From assembly GCF_016082275.1 (NCBI RefSeq), contig NZ_MOWM01000004.1:62001-126000 (forward strand): a stretch of 64,000 nt of DNA, in the 5' to 3' direction. Positions 30,851 through 39,682 of the stretch are shown here, piece by piece. The DNA is from Variovorax sp. E3. GTDB lineage: Bacteria; Pseudomonadota; Gammaproteobacteria; Burkholderiales; Burkholderiaceae_C. The notes beneath the pieces were generated by a model, which saw only the letters and a program-made list of their open reading frames with translations, was not told the origin of the DNA and made no database searches. How positions within the stretch are numbered: the first letter of the stretch is position 1; every line of letters begins with the position of its first letter. The position numbers and the translations under genes are program-made.

Positions 30851-31604
30851 GCCGTTCGGAGATGCGCTGCGCCATCTCCTGCATCGGCGGCAGGAATTTC
30901 TTCACCGCCTGCTCTTCGCTGACGGCCGAGGCGATCCACGTGAGCCCGGCGCTGGCCACGGCCCGGCGCCCTTCGAAGATGGGCACGGCCAGCGTGTTCG
31001 AGACCGGCTTGACGCCGGGCACGCGCAACGCGTAGCCCTGCTGGCGGATCTGCCGCAGCATTGCCTGCACGGTGCGCGGCTGCCCGGCCACCGCGTCTTC
31101 CGGATCGCCCGAGACCTTGAGGATGTCGAGCAGCGCGCGGCACTCCTGCGCCGTGCAGGCCGCGAGGTAGACCCGCCCGAGCGCGCGGGTCATCAGGCTC
31201 AGGCGCATGTTGATGCTGGAGTGCAGCAGCGACAGCGGCGAGCTGGGAATGGTGCTGTAGCGGATCACGACCGCGTCGTAGTCGGGCACCGCCAGCGCAA
31301 TGGGCCACTTCAGCTTGCGCGTCAGGTCGTCCATCGGCCGTATCGCGGCCTCGACGAGGCGGGGCTCGCCGTGGTAGCCCGAAGACAGCTGGCGCACGCC
31401 GGAGGTCAGGCTGTAGGCGCCGTACTGCGGCGCGCGCGCCACCAACCCCTTGCCCTGGAGCGTCTCGAGCAGGCGGATCAGCGTGGGCTTGGGAATGCCG
31501 GTCTGGCGGTGCAGCACGTCGAGCGTGGAGACGGGCGCGCGGTTGAGCGCGGCCAGCACGTCGACGGCGCGCTCGACGGCGCGAATGGGAGTGAAGGATG
31601 CCAT
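30837..31604 (-). CDS. IclR-family transcriptional regulator
   Basis: A 255-residue protein with an N-terminal winged helix (IRAVERAVDVLAALNRAPVS, then TLDVLHRQTGIPKPTLIRLL) and the IclR effector domain with PIALAVPDYDAVVI and GVKPVSNTLAVPIFEGRR. It is the last gene of a leftward run (cupin 45 bases upstream), and it also ends against the tartrate-type operon, so either unit may be its target. Confidence 0.92.
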   Translation of the reverse strand: MASFTPIRAVERAVDVLAALNRAPVSTLDVLHRQTGIPKPTLIRLLETLQGKGLVARAPQYGAYSLTSGVRQLSSGYHGEPRLVEAAIRPMDDLTRKLKWPIALAVPDYDAVVIRYSTIPSSPLSLLHSSINMRLSLMTRALGRVYLAACTAQECRALLDILKVSGDPEDAVAGQPRTVQAMLRQIRQQGYALRVPGVKPVSNTLAVPIFEGRRAVASAGLTWIASAVSEEQAVKKFLPPMQEMAQRISERLSAL

Positions 31605-31648
31605 GGAGGGCGCAGTTTAGGCCGCGCCGACCGCGCACCTGCCGCGCG

Positions 31649-32485
31649 TCAATCGGCCTTGCGCCGCTCGTAGTCGCCCGCGTTGGCGACCCAGCCCTTG
31701 TCGATGAAGTCGTGGCGCGGCGGCGAGAACACGTCGATCAGCAGATGGCGCCCCGGGCCGACGCCTTCGGTGGTGTGCACCAGCAGCGCCGGCACCGTGA
31801 TCATCGAAGGCGAGGGCGCGTGCAGGTGCTCGTCGTCGCGCCACTGGTCGGCGTTGCCGCCCCAGTTCACGCGCAGGTGGTGCACGAAGTCGCCCGCCAT
31901 CGCCAGCGAGCCCTGCTCGAAGTCGGCGTGGTTGTGCGGGCTCAGCTGCGTGCGGTCGCGCGGGCCCTGGTACTCGACCCAGTTGATGCTCAGCGTGTCG
32001 GTCTGGAACATCTTCAGGCGCGGCTTGTCGGCCGGTGGCTGGATGGTGTCGACCTCCATGACCTTGATGGCCGGCGGCGCCGATGACGTCGATGCCGCGC
32101 GGCGCTGGTAGTCGTTGCCGACCGGGCGCAGGCGCGCGTCGGGCACGGTGTAGTCGGCTTCGTTGCGCGCCACGCCGGGCGCCAGGTCGGGGCGCGACGA
32201 AGCGACCAGCGCGGCGCGGCCCGCGCCCGCCAGGCGCACCGTGACGCTGCCCGCCGGCAGCACGCAGACGCTGCGGCCCGGCACGTCGCGCACCTCGGCG
32301 CCGGCATGCACGGTGGCGCCGCCGTCGGGCAACAGCAGCAGCATCTCGCTGAGGCTGGTGGCTTCGACCGGGGCGGCGCCCTCGATCCATTGGACCTGGA
32401 AGTTCTGTCCGCGCGCCACCGAGCCCGGCGGGAGTTCGTGGACCGCGGCGCTGCGCACGCCGGTTTCGGCTGTGGTGTTCGTCAT
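31649..32485 (-). CDS. Cupin-fold protein of unknown substrate
   Basis: A 278-residue two-cupin protein: N-terminal part LLLLPDGGATVHAGAEVRDV, C-terminal part LSPHNHADFEQGSLAMAGDF, WGGNADQWRDDEHLHAPSPS and VPALLVHTTEGVGPGRHLLI. The HxH...E pattern in SPHNHADFEQG is a plausible metal site. ATG at 32485. It sits in a run with a flavin reductase, a SnoaL-like protein and a LigI-like lactonase, so it likely acts on a ring-derived catabolite. Confidence 0.75.
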   Translation of the reverse strand: MTNTTAETGVRSAAVHELPPGSVARGQNFQVQWIEGAAPVEATSLSEMLLLLPDGGATVHAGAEVRDVPGRSVCVLPAGSVTVRLAGAGRAALVASSRPDLAPGVARNEADYTVPDARLRPVGNDYQRRAASTSSAPPAIKVMEVDTIQPPADKPRLKMFQTDTLSINWVEYQGPRDRTQLSPHNHADFEQGSLAMAGDFVHHLRVNWGGNADQWRDDEHLHAPSPSMITVPALLVHTTEGVGPGRHLLIDVFSPPRHDFIDKGWVANAGDYERRKAD

Positions 32486-32520
32486 CGTGTGTTCTTTCGT
32501 TGTCTTGTCTGTCGAGATGC

Positions 32521-33150
32521 TCAGTCGCGCCGCGGGCTCGGCCGCGACAGCTCCACCAGCGGGCCGACCGATGCGTACTGGTTGCCGCCCAGCCGCGTGA
32601 GCGGCAGCGTGCGCGCCACGTCGAAGCGGCCGCTCGGCTCGATGAATTCGGGGTCGAGGTGAATGCCGACCACGCGGCCGAACACCACGTTGCTGACCGT
32701 GTCGCCCGGGCCCTGCGGCTCGATCTCCACGATGCGCAGCAGCTTGCATTCCATGCTCGCGGGCGAGCGCGCCACGCGCGGCGGCCGCACCTTCTGGCTC
32801 GGCGCTTTTTCCAGCCCGGCCAGCTCGAACTCGTCGGTGCCGTAGGGCGCGTCGAGCGAGCTGATGTTCATCGGGTCGCGCAGCTCCCAGGTCACGAGGT
32901 TGGTGACGAACTCGCCGGTCGCGCGCACGTTGGTGATGGTGTCCTTCTCATGCCGGTCGGCCGGCGCGTTGCAGGAAAAAATGACCACCGGCGGCGCCGT
33001 CGAGACCAGGTTGAAGTGCGAGAACGGCGCGAGGTTGACCCGGCCCTCGGGGCTCATCGTGCTGATCCAGCCGATGGGCCGGGGCGCCACGATGGCGTTG
33101 AAGAGCGTGCGCTTGAAGTTGGGGGTGTTGTCGGGGTCGATGAACAGCAT
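32521..33150 (-). CDS. Flavin reductase-like (DIM6/NTAB) FMN-binding protein
   Basis: A 209-residue protein with the split-barrel flavin reductase pattern: FNAIVAPRPIGWISTMSPEG, NLAPFSHFNLVSTAPPVVIF and TNVRATGEFVTNLVTWELRD. Members bind FMN and either supply reduced flavin to a monooxygenase or act as oxidoreductases themselves. It lies 35 bases upstream of the cupin gene and 35 bases downstream of the SnoaL-like gene, in the same operon. Confidence 0.87.
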   Translation of the reverse strand: MLFIDPDNTPNFKRTLFNAIVAPRPIGWISTMSPEGRVNLAPFSHFNLVSTAPPVVIFSCNAPADRHEKDTITNVRATGEFVTNLVTWELRDPMNISSLDAPYGTDEFELAGLEKAPSQKVRPPRVARSPASMECKLLRIVEIEPQGPGDTVSNVVFGRVVGIHLDPEFIEPSGRFDVARTLPLTRLGGNQYASVGPLVELSRPSPRRD

Positions 33151-33185
33151 GGGGGCTTCTTCTTTCCTTCGTGCTTTCCTGCGCT

Positions 33186-33625
33186 TCAGCCCGTGGTCGG
33201 CGTGTCGTCGCGGAACAGCGGCCGCAGCGTGCGCAGCGCATAGAGCCAGCCGCCGTCGGCCTGGCGCACGACCGTCTCGCGCACGTCGGCGATCATGATC
33301 GCGGGCCTGGAGGGCAGCACGCCTTCGCCGTCGGCGGCGTACAGGCTCATCACGTAGTTGCAGTCCACGCGGTCCGGCGACACCGGCACCGCGCGAAAGT
33401 TCTGCACTACGTGCAGCGAGGTGCGCGCGCCGCGCGCCTGCCGCGCGTGTAGAAGTCGGCAATGGCCGCGCGGCCGGTGCGCGACTTCTGGCTGGTGGTG
33501 AACACCGCGTCGTCGGTGTAGTAGGCGTCGGCGTTCTGGCCCCAGTTGAAGTCGACCTCGTACCAGTAGTCGACGGCCAGCGCCTCGAGCGCCTGGCGAA
33601 GCGCGAGTTTTTCGGTGTGGTTCAT
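33186..33625 (-). CDS. SnoaL-like protein (one frame break)
   Basis: The first part from 33625 (LRQALEALAVDYWYEVDFNW, then GQNADAYYTDDAVFTTSQKS) continues, after a one-base break near 33448, as TSLHVVQNFRAVPVSPDRVD and GGWLYALRTLRPLFRDD. Restored length is about 146 residues. The cone-shaped NTF2/SnoaL fold is used by isomerases, cyclases and ring-hydroxylating dioxygenase small subunits. Its operon suggests a role in the same catabolic route. Confidence 0.75.
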
Positions 33626-33656
33626 GCGTGTGGCTCCCGTGCCGGTTCGGTTCGAT

Positions 33657-34561
33657 TCAGTCTTGCCAGTAGAGGCGCGTGGGGTTGTCCACCAGCAGCT
33701 TGTGCAGCACGGCAGGGTCGTCGGAAAACAGCGGCAGCAGGTCGACCAGCTTGCCGTCGTCAGGCATCTCGCGCACGCTGGGGTGCGGCCAGTCGGTGCC
33801 CCAGAGCACGCGGTCGGGCGCGGCCTCGATCAGCCGGCGCGCAAAGGGCACGGCGTCTTCGAAAGGCAGGCCGGGGCCGGCAGACAGCAGGTGCGAGGTG
33901 CGCTCCGCGCCGCTCACCTTGACCCAGCAGCGCTCGTCCTTCATGAGGTCGAGCAGCGCGTCGAAGGGCTCCTGCTGCGGGCCGCTCTCGGCGAGCACGC
34001 GGCCCATGTGGTCGATCACGTAGGGCAGCGGCAGCGCGTCGAGGAACTGGCGGTACACCGGCAGGTCTTGTGGGTCGAAGTGCAGCACCAGGTGCCAGCC
34101 CAGTGTCTTCACGCGGTGGGCCAGGCTGCGGATGGCGTCCAGGTCGGGCGCGCCGCCCAGGCGCCGCACGAAGTTGAAGCGCAGCGAGCGCACGCCGCCT
34201 TCGTGCAGCGCGCGCAGCCCGGCGTCGTCGATCGACGCGGGGGCCATCGCCACGCCGCGGTAGGTGTCGGGCGACTGCGCGATGGCATCGAGCATCGCGC
34301 TGTTGTCGTGGCCGTGGATGCTGGCCTGCACCAGCACCACGCGCTCGATGCCCAGCAGCGCATGCAGCGCGCGCAGCTGCGCCGCCGGTGCGTCGGTCGG
34401 CTCGTAGGTGCGCTTGGGCGAATACGGAAAGCGCGCGCCGGGGCCGAACACGTGGCAGTGCGCGTCGCAGGCGCCGGGCGGCAGCCGGTAGGCGGGCCGG
34501 CTGGGGTTGGGGTGCGGCGGCGGGTTGACCTCAGGGGGGCGGGTGTGGTGGTGTCTGTCAT
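33657..34561 (-). CDS. LigI-like amidohydrolase (2-pyrone-4,6-dicarboxylate lactonase family; one frame break)
   Basis: The N-terminus from 34561 (MTDTTTPAP) shifts frame in a C run near 34535 and continues as CDAHCHVFGPGARFPYSPKR. The body shows VQASIHGHDN, VRSLRFNFVRRLGG, YVIDHMGRV and RVLWGTDWPHPSVREMPDDG, an order I recognise from LigI. LigI hydrolyses 2-pyrone-4,6-dicarboxylate in the 4,5-cleavage pathway of protocatechuate. Other LigI pathway enzymes are not adjacent, so the substrate may be a related lactone. Confidence 0.85.
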
Positions 34562-34584
34562 GGTGCTGTTCGTGCGTTGTCTCT

Positions 34585-35554
34585 TCACTCGGCCTTGAAG
34601 CCGGAACGTTTGATGGGGTCTTCCCAGCGCTTGTACTGGGAGGCCTGCGTGCTCGCGAGGAGCTGCGAGCCGCCGTGGTCGGCCACCATTGCCAGGTTGA
34701 GCAGCTTCTCGCGCACGTCGGGCAGCGCGAGCGCCTGCGCCACGGCCTTGTCGATGCGCTCGGTGACGGCGGCCGGCATGTTGGCGGGCCCGTAGAGGCC
34801 GAAGAAGTTGTCGACCACCACGTCGATGCCCGACTCGCGCAGCGTGGGCACGTCGGGCAGCGCGGGCGTGCGCTGGGCGCCGGTCACGGCCAGCACGCGC
34901 AGCTTGCCGTTGCGGTGCATCTCCACCACTTCGGCCGGGCTGTCGATCATCAGCGGCACCTGGCCGCCGATCAGGTCTTGTATGGCGGGCGCGCCGCCCC
35001 GGTAGCACGTGCAGCAGCGGCACGCCGGTTGCCTGCGCGATCACCAGGCCCGCGAAATGCGGCACCGAGCCCGCGCCCGAGGTGGCGTAGGTGGCCTGCG
35101 CGGGGTGGGCCTTCATCCACGCGAACATCGCCTTCACGTCGCCGGGCGGCACGGCCGGGCCGACGGACACGGCCAGGTCCAGCGTGGTCAGGCGCGACAC
35201 CGGCGTGAAGTCTTTCACCGGGTCGTAGCCCAGGCTGGTCGGGTAGAGCCACGGCAGGATGGTGAGCGCGCCGCCCGGGGCAATGGCCAGCGTGCGGCCG
35301 TCGGGCCGCGAGCGCCGCAGCTCGCTGAGCGCGATGCGCCCGGCCGCGCCGGGCCGGTTCTCCACCAGCACGTTGGTGTTGAGCGAAACGCGCAGCTTGT
35401 CCGCCAGCAGGCGCGCGACCGCGTCCACGCCGCCGCCGGGCGGAAAGCCCACCAGGATGCGCGTGGGCGTGTTGTCTTGTGCCCATGCCTGCGGCAGGGG
35501 CGAGGCGGCCGCCGCGAGGGCGAGCGACATCGAGAAGTGGCGGCGTTTGATCAT
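34585..35554 (-). CDS. Bug/TctC-family periplasmic binding protein (one frame break)
   Basis: MIKRRHFSMSLALAAAASPL leads to AWAQDNTPTRILVGFPPGGG and NVLVENRPGAAGRIALSELR. YPTSLGYDPVKDFTPVSRLT is typical. Near 34995 the frame changes; PAIQDLIGGQVPLMIDSPAE and DVPTLRESGIDV then continue to GFKAE. Here the length needs two extra bases (or one fewer) to restore the expected HVPYRGGAPA. Its ATG overlaps the stop of the aminotransferase upstream (ATGA). It likely captures the aromatic or lactone substrate of this operon. Confidence 0.88.
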
Positions 35555-36762
35555 GGGGTGTCTCCTTGTCTTGTGTGTGTCTGGCCCGGTGCCGTGTGCA
35601 GCGCCTGCGCCAGCAGTTCGATGCCCCGGTCGATCTGCGCGGGCGGCGCCGTCACGAAGGACAGGCGCAGCAGGTTGTGGCGCGAGCGGTCGGCAAAGAA
35701 CGCGAAGCCGGGCACATACGCCACGCCGAGCTCGACCGCGTGCGCCAGCAGCGCCATGGCATCGACGCCCTCGGGCAGCTCGACCCAGAAGAACATGCCG
35801 CCGGCCGGCACGCGCCAGCGGCAGCCCGCGGGCATGTGGCGCAGCAGCGCGGCCTGCATGGCGTCGCGGTGATCGCGGTAGCGCGCGCGGACCAGCGGCA
35901 CGTGCTGCGCCAGGAAGCCGTCGCGCACGATCTGGTAGACCACCTGCTGGTTGAAGATCGGCGTGTGCAGGTCGGCCGCCTGCTTGGCCTGGACCAGCTT
36001 GGGCATCAACGACGGGGGCGCCACCAGGTAGCCCAGGCGCAGGCCCGGCGCCAGCACCTTCGAGAACGAGCCCAGGTACACGCTGCCCTCGGGCCAGTGC
36101 GAGGCCAGCGAAGCCGGCGCGGGCGCGTCGAACCAGAGGTCGCCGTAGGGGTTGTCCTCGACCAGCGGCAGGCCCATGCGGCGTGCCTGCGCGGCCAGTT
36201 GCGCGCGACGCGGCGCGCTGATGGAGCGCCCCGTCGGGTTCTGGAAATTCGGCACCAGGTACAGGAAGCGCGCGCCTTCGGCCTGCGCCAACGCCTCGGG
36301 CAGCGGGCCTTCGTCGTCGTTCGCAATACCGAGGTAGCCGGCCTCGTAGGGGTTGAAGGCTTGCAGCGCGCCCACATAGGTCGGCGACTCGACGGCCACC
36401 ACGCTGCCGGGGTCGAGCAGCACCTTGCCGACCAGGTCCAGGCCCTGCTGCGAGCCGTTGGTGATCAGCACGTCGCCGGCGCCGATGTTCAGGCCCTGCG
36501 CGGCCAGGTCTTGCGCCACCCATTCGCGCAAGGGCGCGAAGCCTTCCGTCGAGGCGTATTGCAAGGCTTCGCGCGGCGACTGCCGCAGCACGTGCTGTGT
36601 CGCCTCGCGCACCGTGGACAGCGGAAACGCATCGGGCGAGGGCAGTCCCCCCGCCAGCGAGATCACCCCGGGCCGGGCCGCGAGATTGAGGATCTCCCGG
36701 ATGATCGACGGCTGGATGCGCTGGGCACGGCGGGCCAGCTGGAACGGGGGCGAAGAACTCAT
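35551..36762 (-). CDS. PLP-dependent aminotransferase (fold I, LysN/MocR-related)
   Basis: About 403 residues from ATG 36762 (MSSSPPFQLARRAQRIQP). ISLAGGLPSPDAFPLSTVRE, ITNGSQQGLDLVGKVLLDPG, VPNFQNPTGRS and the Lys in YLGSFSKVLAPGLRLGY are the fold-type I signature of 2-aminoadipate/aromatic aminotransferases. It lacks the N-terminal GntR helix-turn-helix of MocR regulators. The first in-frame ATG at 36813 would add a basic stretch that is not conserved, so the later start is preferred. Confidence 0.9.
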   Translation of the reverse strand: MSSSPPFQLARRAQRIQPSIIREILNLAARPGVISLAGGLPSPDAFPLSTVREATQHVLRQSPREALQYASTEGFAPLREWVAQDLAAQGLNIGAGDVLITNGSQQGLDLVGKVLLDPGSVVAVESPTYVGALQAFNPYEAGYLGIANDDEGPLPEALAQAEGARFLYLVPNFQNPTGRSISAPRRAQLAAQARRMGLPLVEDNPYGDLWFDAPAPASLASHWPEGSVYLGSFSKVLAPGLRLGYLVAPPSLMPKLVQAKQAADLHTPIFNQQVVYQIVRDGFLAQHVPLVRARYRDHRDAMQAALLRHMPAGCRWRVPAGGMFFWVELPEGVDAMALLAHAVELGVAYVPGFAFFADRSRHNLLRLSFVTAPPAQIDRGIELLAQALHTAPGQTHTRQGDTP

Positions 36763-36925
36763 GCGGCGTTGGATTCCGGTACGCGAAAAGAAGAAGCGTC
36801 CGATCCTTCGCATGACACGGGGCCCGAGACGACTTCCACGAGAGCCGGCATCTTTTCATCGGGCCCGGGCCGCCGCAATCGAAAAAATCGAAGTTTTCAA
36901 CAGGCGAAAAGTAGCGGGAATCCAC

Positions 36926-36956
36926 GAGGGGCACGGCCGCCGCAGCCGTGCCCCTC
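36926..36956 (-). terminator. Strong GC hairpin downstream of ilvB
   Basis: GAGGGGCACGGC and GCCGTGCCCCTC form a perfect 12-bp stem with a 7-base loop, starting 12 bases past the stop of the acetolactate synthase gene. There is no U run right after it, so it may act as a transcript-stabilising 3' end or with Rho. Confidence 0.6.
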
Positions 36957-36968
36957 AGGCCGGCGCGC

Positions 36969-38801
36969 CTACAGGTCTTCGCTGCCCAGCAGCATCTCGG
37001 TCATGCCTTGCCCGTCCTTGACCGTGGGGAACACGTTCTCGGTCGGATCGATGCGGAAATCGATCAGCACCGTGCGGTCCCGGTGGCCGCGCGCCTCGCG
37101 CAGCGCGGGCCCGACGTCGGCCGGCCGCTCGACCCGCATGCCGACGTGGCCGTAGGCCTCGGCCAGCTTGACGAAGTCGGGCAGGGCGTCGAGGTAGCTG
37201 TGGCTGTAGCGGCCGTCATAGCCGATCAGCTGCTGCTGGCGCACCATCCCGAGGTAGCGGTTGTTGAGCAGCACGATCTGGATCGGCGCGTCGTACTGCA
37301 GGCAGGTCGACAGCTCCTTGGTGCTCATCTGCACCGAGCCGTCGCCGGTGATGCAGAACACCTCGCTGTCGGGCCTGCCCATCTTCACGCCGATGGCATA
37401 CGGAATGCCCACGCCCATGGTGCCGAAGCCCCCGGAGTTGATCCAGCGGCGCGGCGCGTCGAAGCCGAAGTACTGCGCCGTCCACATCTGGTGCTGGCCG
37501 ACGTCGGAGGTGATGTATACGTCGTCGCCGCGGGTCATCTCGCACAGGGTCTCGATCACGCGCTGCGGCTTGATCACGTCGGTGTTGTAGCGGTCGTAGC
37601 GCAGGCTGTCGCGCGCGCGCCAGGTGGCGATGCTGCGCCACCACGCGGCCATCTCCCGCGGGTCGGGCCGGCGCAGCACCGACTCGCCGAGCAGCGCGAC
37701 GAGCGCCGTCAGCACCTGCCCGACGTCGCCCACGATGGGCAGGTCGACCTTCACGCGCTTGGCGATGCTCGACGGGTCGATGTCGACGTGGATGATCTTG
37801 CGCTGGCTGCGCGCGAAGTGCGCGACGTTGCCGATCACCCGGTCGTCGAAGCGCGCGCCGATGGCCAGCAGCACGTCGCAGTGCTGCATGGCGTTGTTGG
37901 CCTCCCAGGTGCCGTGCATGCCGGGCATGCCCAGGAACTTCGGGTCCGAGGCCGGGTAGGCGCCCAGGCCCATGAGCGTGGTGGTGACGGGGCAACCCAG
38001 CAGGTCGACCAGCGTGCGCAGTTCCCGCGCGGCGTTGCCCATCACCACGCCGCCGCCAGCGAAGACGCAGGGGCGCTCGGCCGCCATCAGCAGCGTGAGC
38101 GCCTGGCGGATCTGCTCGCGCTGGTCGTCGGCCTCTGGCGGCTGCGAGGGCGCGCGCATCGGCACGGTGTCGGGGTAGCCGGTGTAGGCGACCTCGGTGC
38201 GCGACACGTCGATCGGAAAGTCCACCACCACGGGACCGGGGCGTCCGCTGCGGGCGATGTGGAAGGCCTTCTTCAGGGTCCGCGCGATCTCGCGCGGGTC
38301 TTTGACGAGGAAGCTGTGCTTGACGATGGGGCGCGTGATGCCCACTGTGTCGCACTCCTGGAAGGCGTCCTGCCCGATCGCCTCGGTGGACACCTGCCCG
38401 CTGATGACCACCAGCGGAATCGAGTCCATGTACGCGGTGGCGATGCCGGTGACCGCGTTCGTGAGCCCGGGCCCGGAGGTGACGAGCACCACGCCGACCT
38501 TGCCGGTGGCCCGGGCATAGCCGTCGGCCGCATGCACGGCCGACTGCTCGTGGCGCACCAGCACGTGCTGCACGGTGCGCTGCCGATGCAGCGCGTCGTA
38601 CACGTGCAGGACGGCACCGCCCGGGTAGCCCCAGACGTACGCGACGTCTTCGGCCTGCAGGCAGCGGACGAGGACTTCGGAGCCTGTCAACGCCTGTGCT
38701 TCAGGGGTCTCGCAAAGAGACGCAGGAGGGGGAAGAAATGTGCCAGCCGGCAATGCAGCGGCGGCCGGGGGATGCCCGGCAGGGGAGATTTGCATGGTCA
38801 A
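36969..38801 (-). CDS. ilvB: Acetolactate synthase, large (catalytic) subunit
   Basis: A 610-residue ThDP enzyme. VWGYPGGAVLHVYDAL and RHEQSAVHAADGYARATGKV carry the catalytic Glu; ATLMGLGAYPASDP-type and FDDRVIGNVAHF belong to the FAD domain; GDGSVQMSTKELSTCLQYDA plus LLNNRYLGMVRQQQ form the ThDP/Mg site. It condenses two pyruvates, or pyruvate and 2-oxobutyrate, in valine/leucine/isoleucine synthesis. No small regulatory subunit (ilvH) or ilvC is adjacent, so this is a second, free-standing copy or relies on an IlvH encoded elsewhere. Confidence 0.9.
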   Translation of the reverse strand: MTMQISPAGHPPAAAALPAGTFLPPPASLCETPEAQALTGSEVLVRCLQAEDVAYVWGYPGGAVLHVYDALHRQRTVQHVLVRHEQSAVHAADGYARATGKVGVVLVTSGPGLTNAVTGIATAYMDSIPLVVISGQVSTEAIGQDAFQECDTVGITRPIVKHSFLVKDPREIARTLKKAFHIARSGRPGPVVVDFPIDVSRTEVAYTGYPDTVPMRAPSQPPEADDQREQIRQALTLLMAAERPCVFAGGGVVMGNAARELRTLVDLLGCPVTTTLMGLGAYPASDPKFLGMPGMHGTWEANNAMQHCDVLLAIGARFDDRVIGNVAHFARSQRKIIHVDIDPSSIAKRVKVDLPIVGDVGQVLTALVALLGESVLRRPDPREMAAWWRSIATWRARDSLRYDRYNTDVIKPQRVIETLCEMTRGDDVYITSDVGQHQMWTAQYFGFDAPRRWINSGGFGTMGVGIPYAIGVKMGRPDSEVFCITGDGSVQMSTKELSTCLQYDAPIQIVLLNNRYLGMVRQQQLIGYDGRYSHSYLDALPDFVKLAEAYGHVGMRVERPADVGPALREARGHRDRTVLIDFRIDPTENVFPTVKDGQGMTEMLLGSEDL

Positions 38802-39046
38802 CCTTTGTGAATTTCTCTGACGAAAAACCTTGGGTGCCCCTTCGCTCGACCCTTGTGGGGTGGCGTCGGGACTTTGGACCCTGCGGACATGGGCGAGATA
38901 CTTGCTGTGCCGGACCGGGACCCGTTTGCCGTTGAAGTGCAGCCCCGATTATGGCGGCGCAAAAAACTTTTCCGGCCGCGCGACGGATTCCGCCGGCACC
39001 GCGCGTTTAACTCCCACGCTGATCCAGCGGTCTCGGGAGTTTTTCA

Positions 39047-39274
39047 ATGATCGTTCGTTCGTCGCTTGCCGTGGCGACCCTGTCCGCCCTCGTGCTGTCC
39101 GGCTGCGTGGTCGCGCCGGCGGTGGTGCGGCCGGCCTATGTGGCGCCCGCCGGCGTGGCCTACGTCGGGCCGACCTATGCGGTGCCGGGCCCGGGCTTCG
39201 TGTGGCAGTACCACGCCCGCTACGGCTGGGGCTGGCATCACCCCGTCTATGGCTGGCATCGCGGCTGGCACTGA
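39047..39274 (+). CDS. Small lipoprotein with a Trp/His/Tyr-rich tail
   Basis: A 75-residue protein. LVLSGC is a lipobox (Cys20), followed by VVAPAVVRPAYVAPAGVAYV and a C-terminal tail rich in Tyr, Trp and His (YGWGWHHPVYGWHRGWH). It resembles many tiny Burkholderiales surface lipoproteins of unknown role. A paralogue follows directly downstream. Confidence 0.72.
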   Translation: MIVRSSLAVATLSALVLSGCVVAPAVVRPAYVAPAGVAYVGPTYAVPGPGFVWQYHARYGWGWHHPVYGWHRGWH

Positions 39275-39333
39275 CGCCGGCCCGCCTCCCGCTTCGTTTT
39301 TTTCATCCGGCCGATGGCCGAAAGGTAACTCTC

Positions 39334-39642
39334 ATGAAATCACGTGGTTCGACCTTGCTGGGGCTCGGCACGCTCTTTCTCGCATGCGCCGGCGCGCTGC
39401 TGACCACCGTGTCGGCGCGGGCCCAACCGGTGGTCGTCGGCCCGCCGCCGGTGGTGATCGTGCGGCCGGCCCATGTCGTGCGCCCGAGCGTCATCGTCGA
39501 GCGGCCGGCCTACGTCGTCCCGGCGGGCGTCGTGTATGTCAGGCCGACCTACGCGATGCCGGCGCCGGGGTACCTGTGGCACTACCGCGCCCATGGCGGC
39601 TGGGGCTGGTACCACCCGCGCTACGGCTGGTACCGGCGCTGA
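39334..39642 (+). CDS. Secreted paralogue of the upstream small protein
   Basis: A 102-residue protein with a signal peptide ending TVSARAQP (no lipobox). The mature part repeats VVxxPxxVxV units (VVIVRPAHVVRPSVIVERPA), then YVRPTYAMPAPGYLWHYRAH and GWGWYHPRYGWYRR. The end is clearly related to that of the preceding lipoprotein, showing a tandem duplication with loss or gain of the lipid anchor. A CGGCC-GAT-GGCCG hairpin sits just before its AAAGG ribosome-binding site. Confidence 0.7.
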   Translation: MKSRGSTLLGLGTLFLACAGALLTTVSARAQPVVVGPPPVVIVRPAHVVRPSVIVERPAYVVPAGVVYVRPTYAMPAPGYLWHYRAHGGWGWYHPRYGWYRR

Positions 39643-39682
39643 GCGGGTGATCGACTGATCGATTGACCGCGCGGCGCCCGCC

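Noticed and set aside
34109..36934. A 941-codon open frame on the - strand
   Set aside because: It strings together out-of-frame aminotransferase sequence, in-frame Bug-protein N-terminus and an out-of-frame LigI end; an artefact of missing bases.
38802..39046. Leader peptide or attenuator for the acetolactate synthase
   Set aside because: No short frame rich in Val, Leu or Ile and no alternative hairpins are visible in the upstream region.
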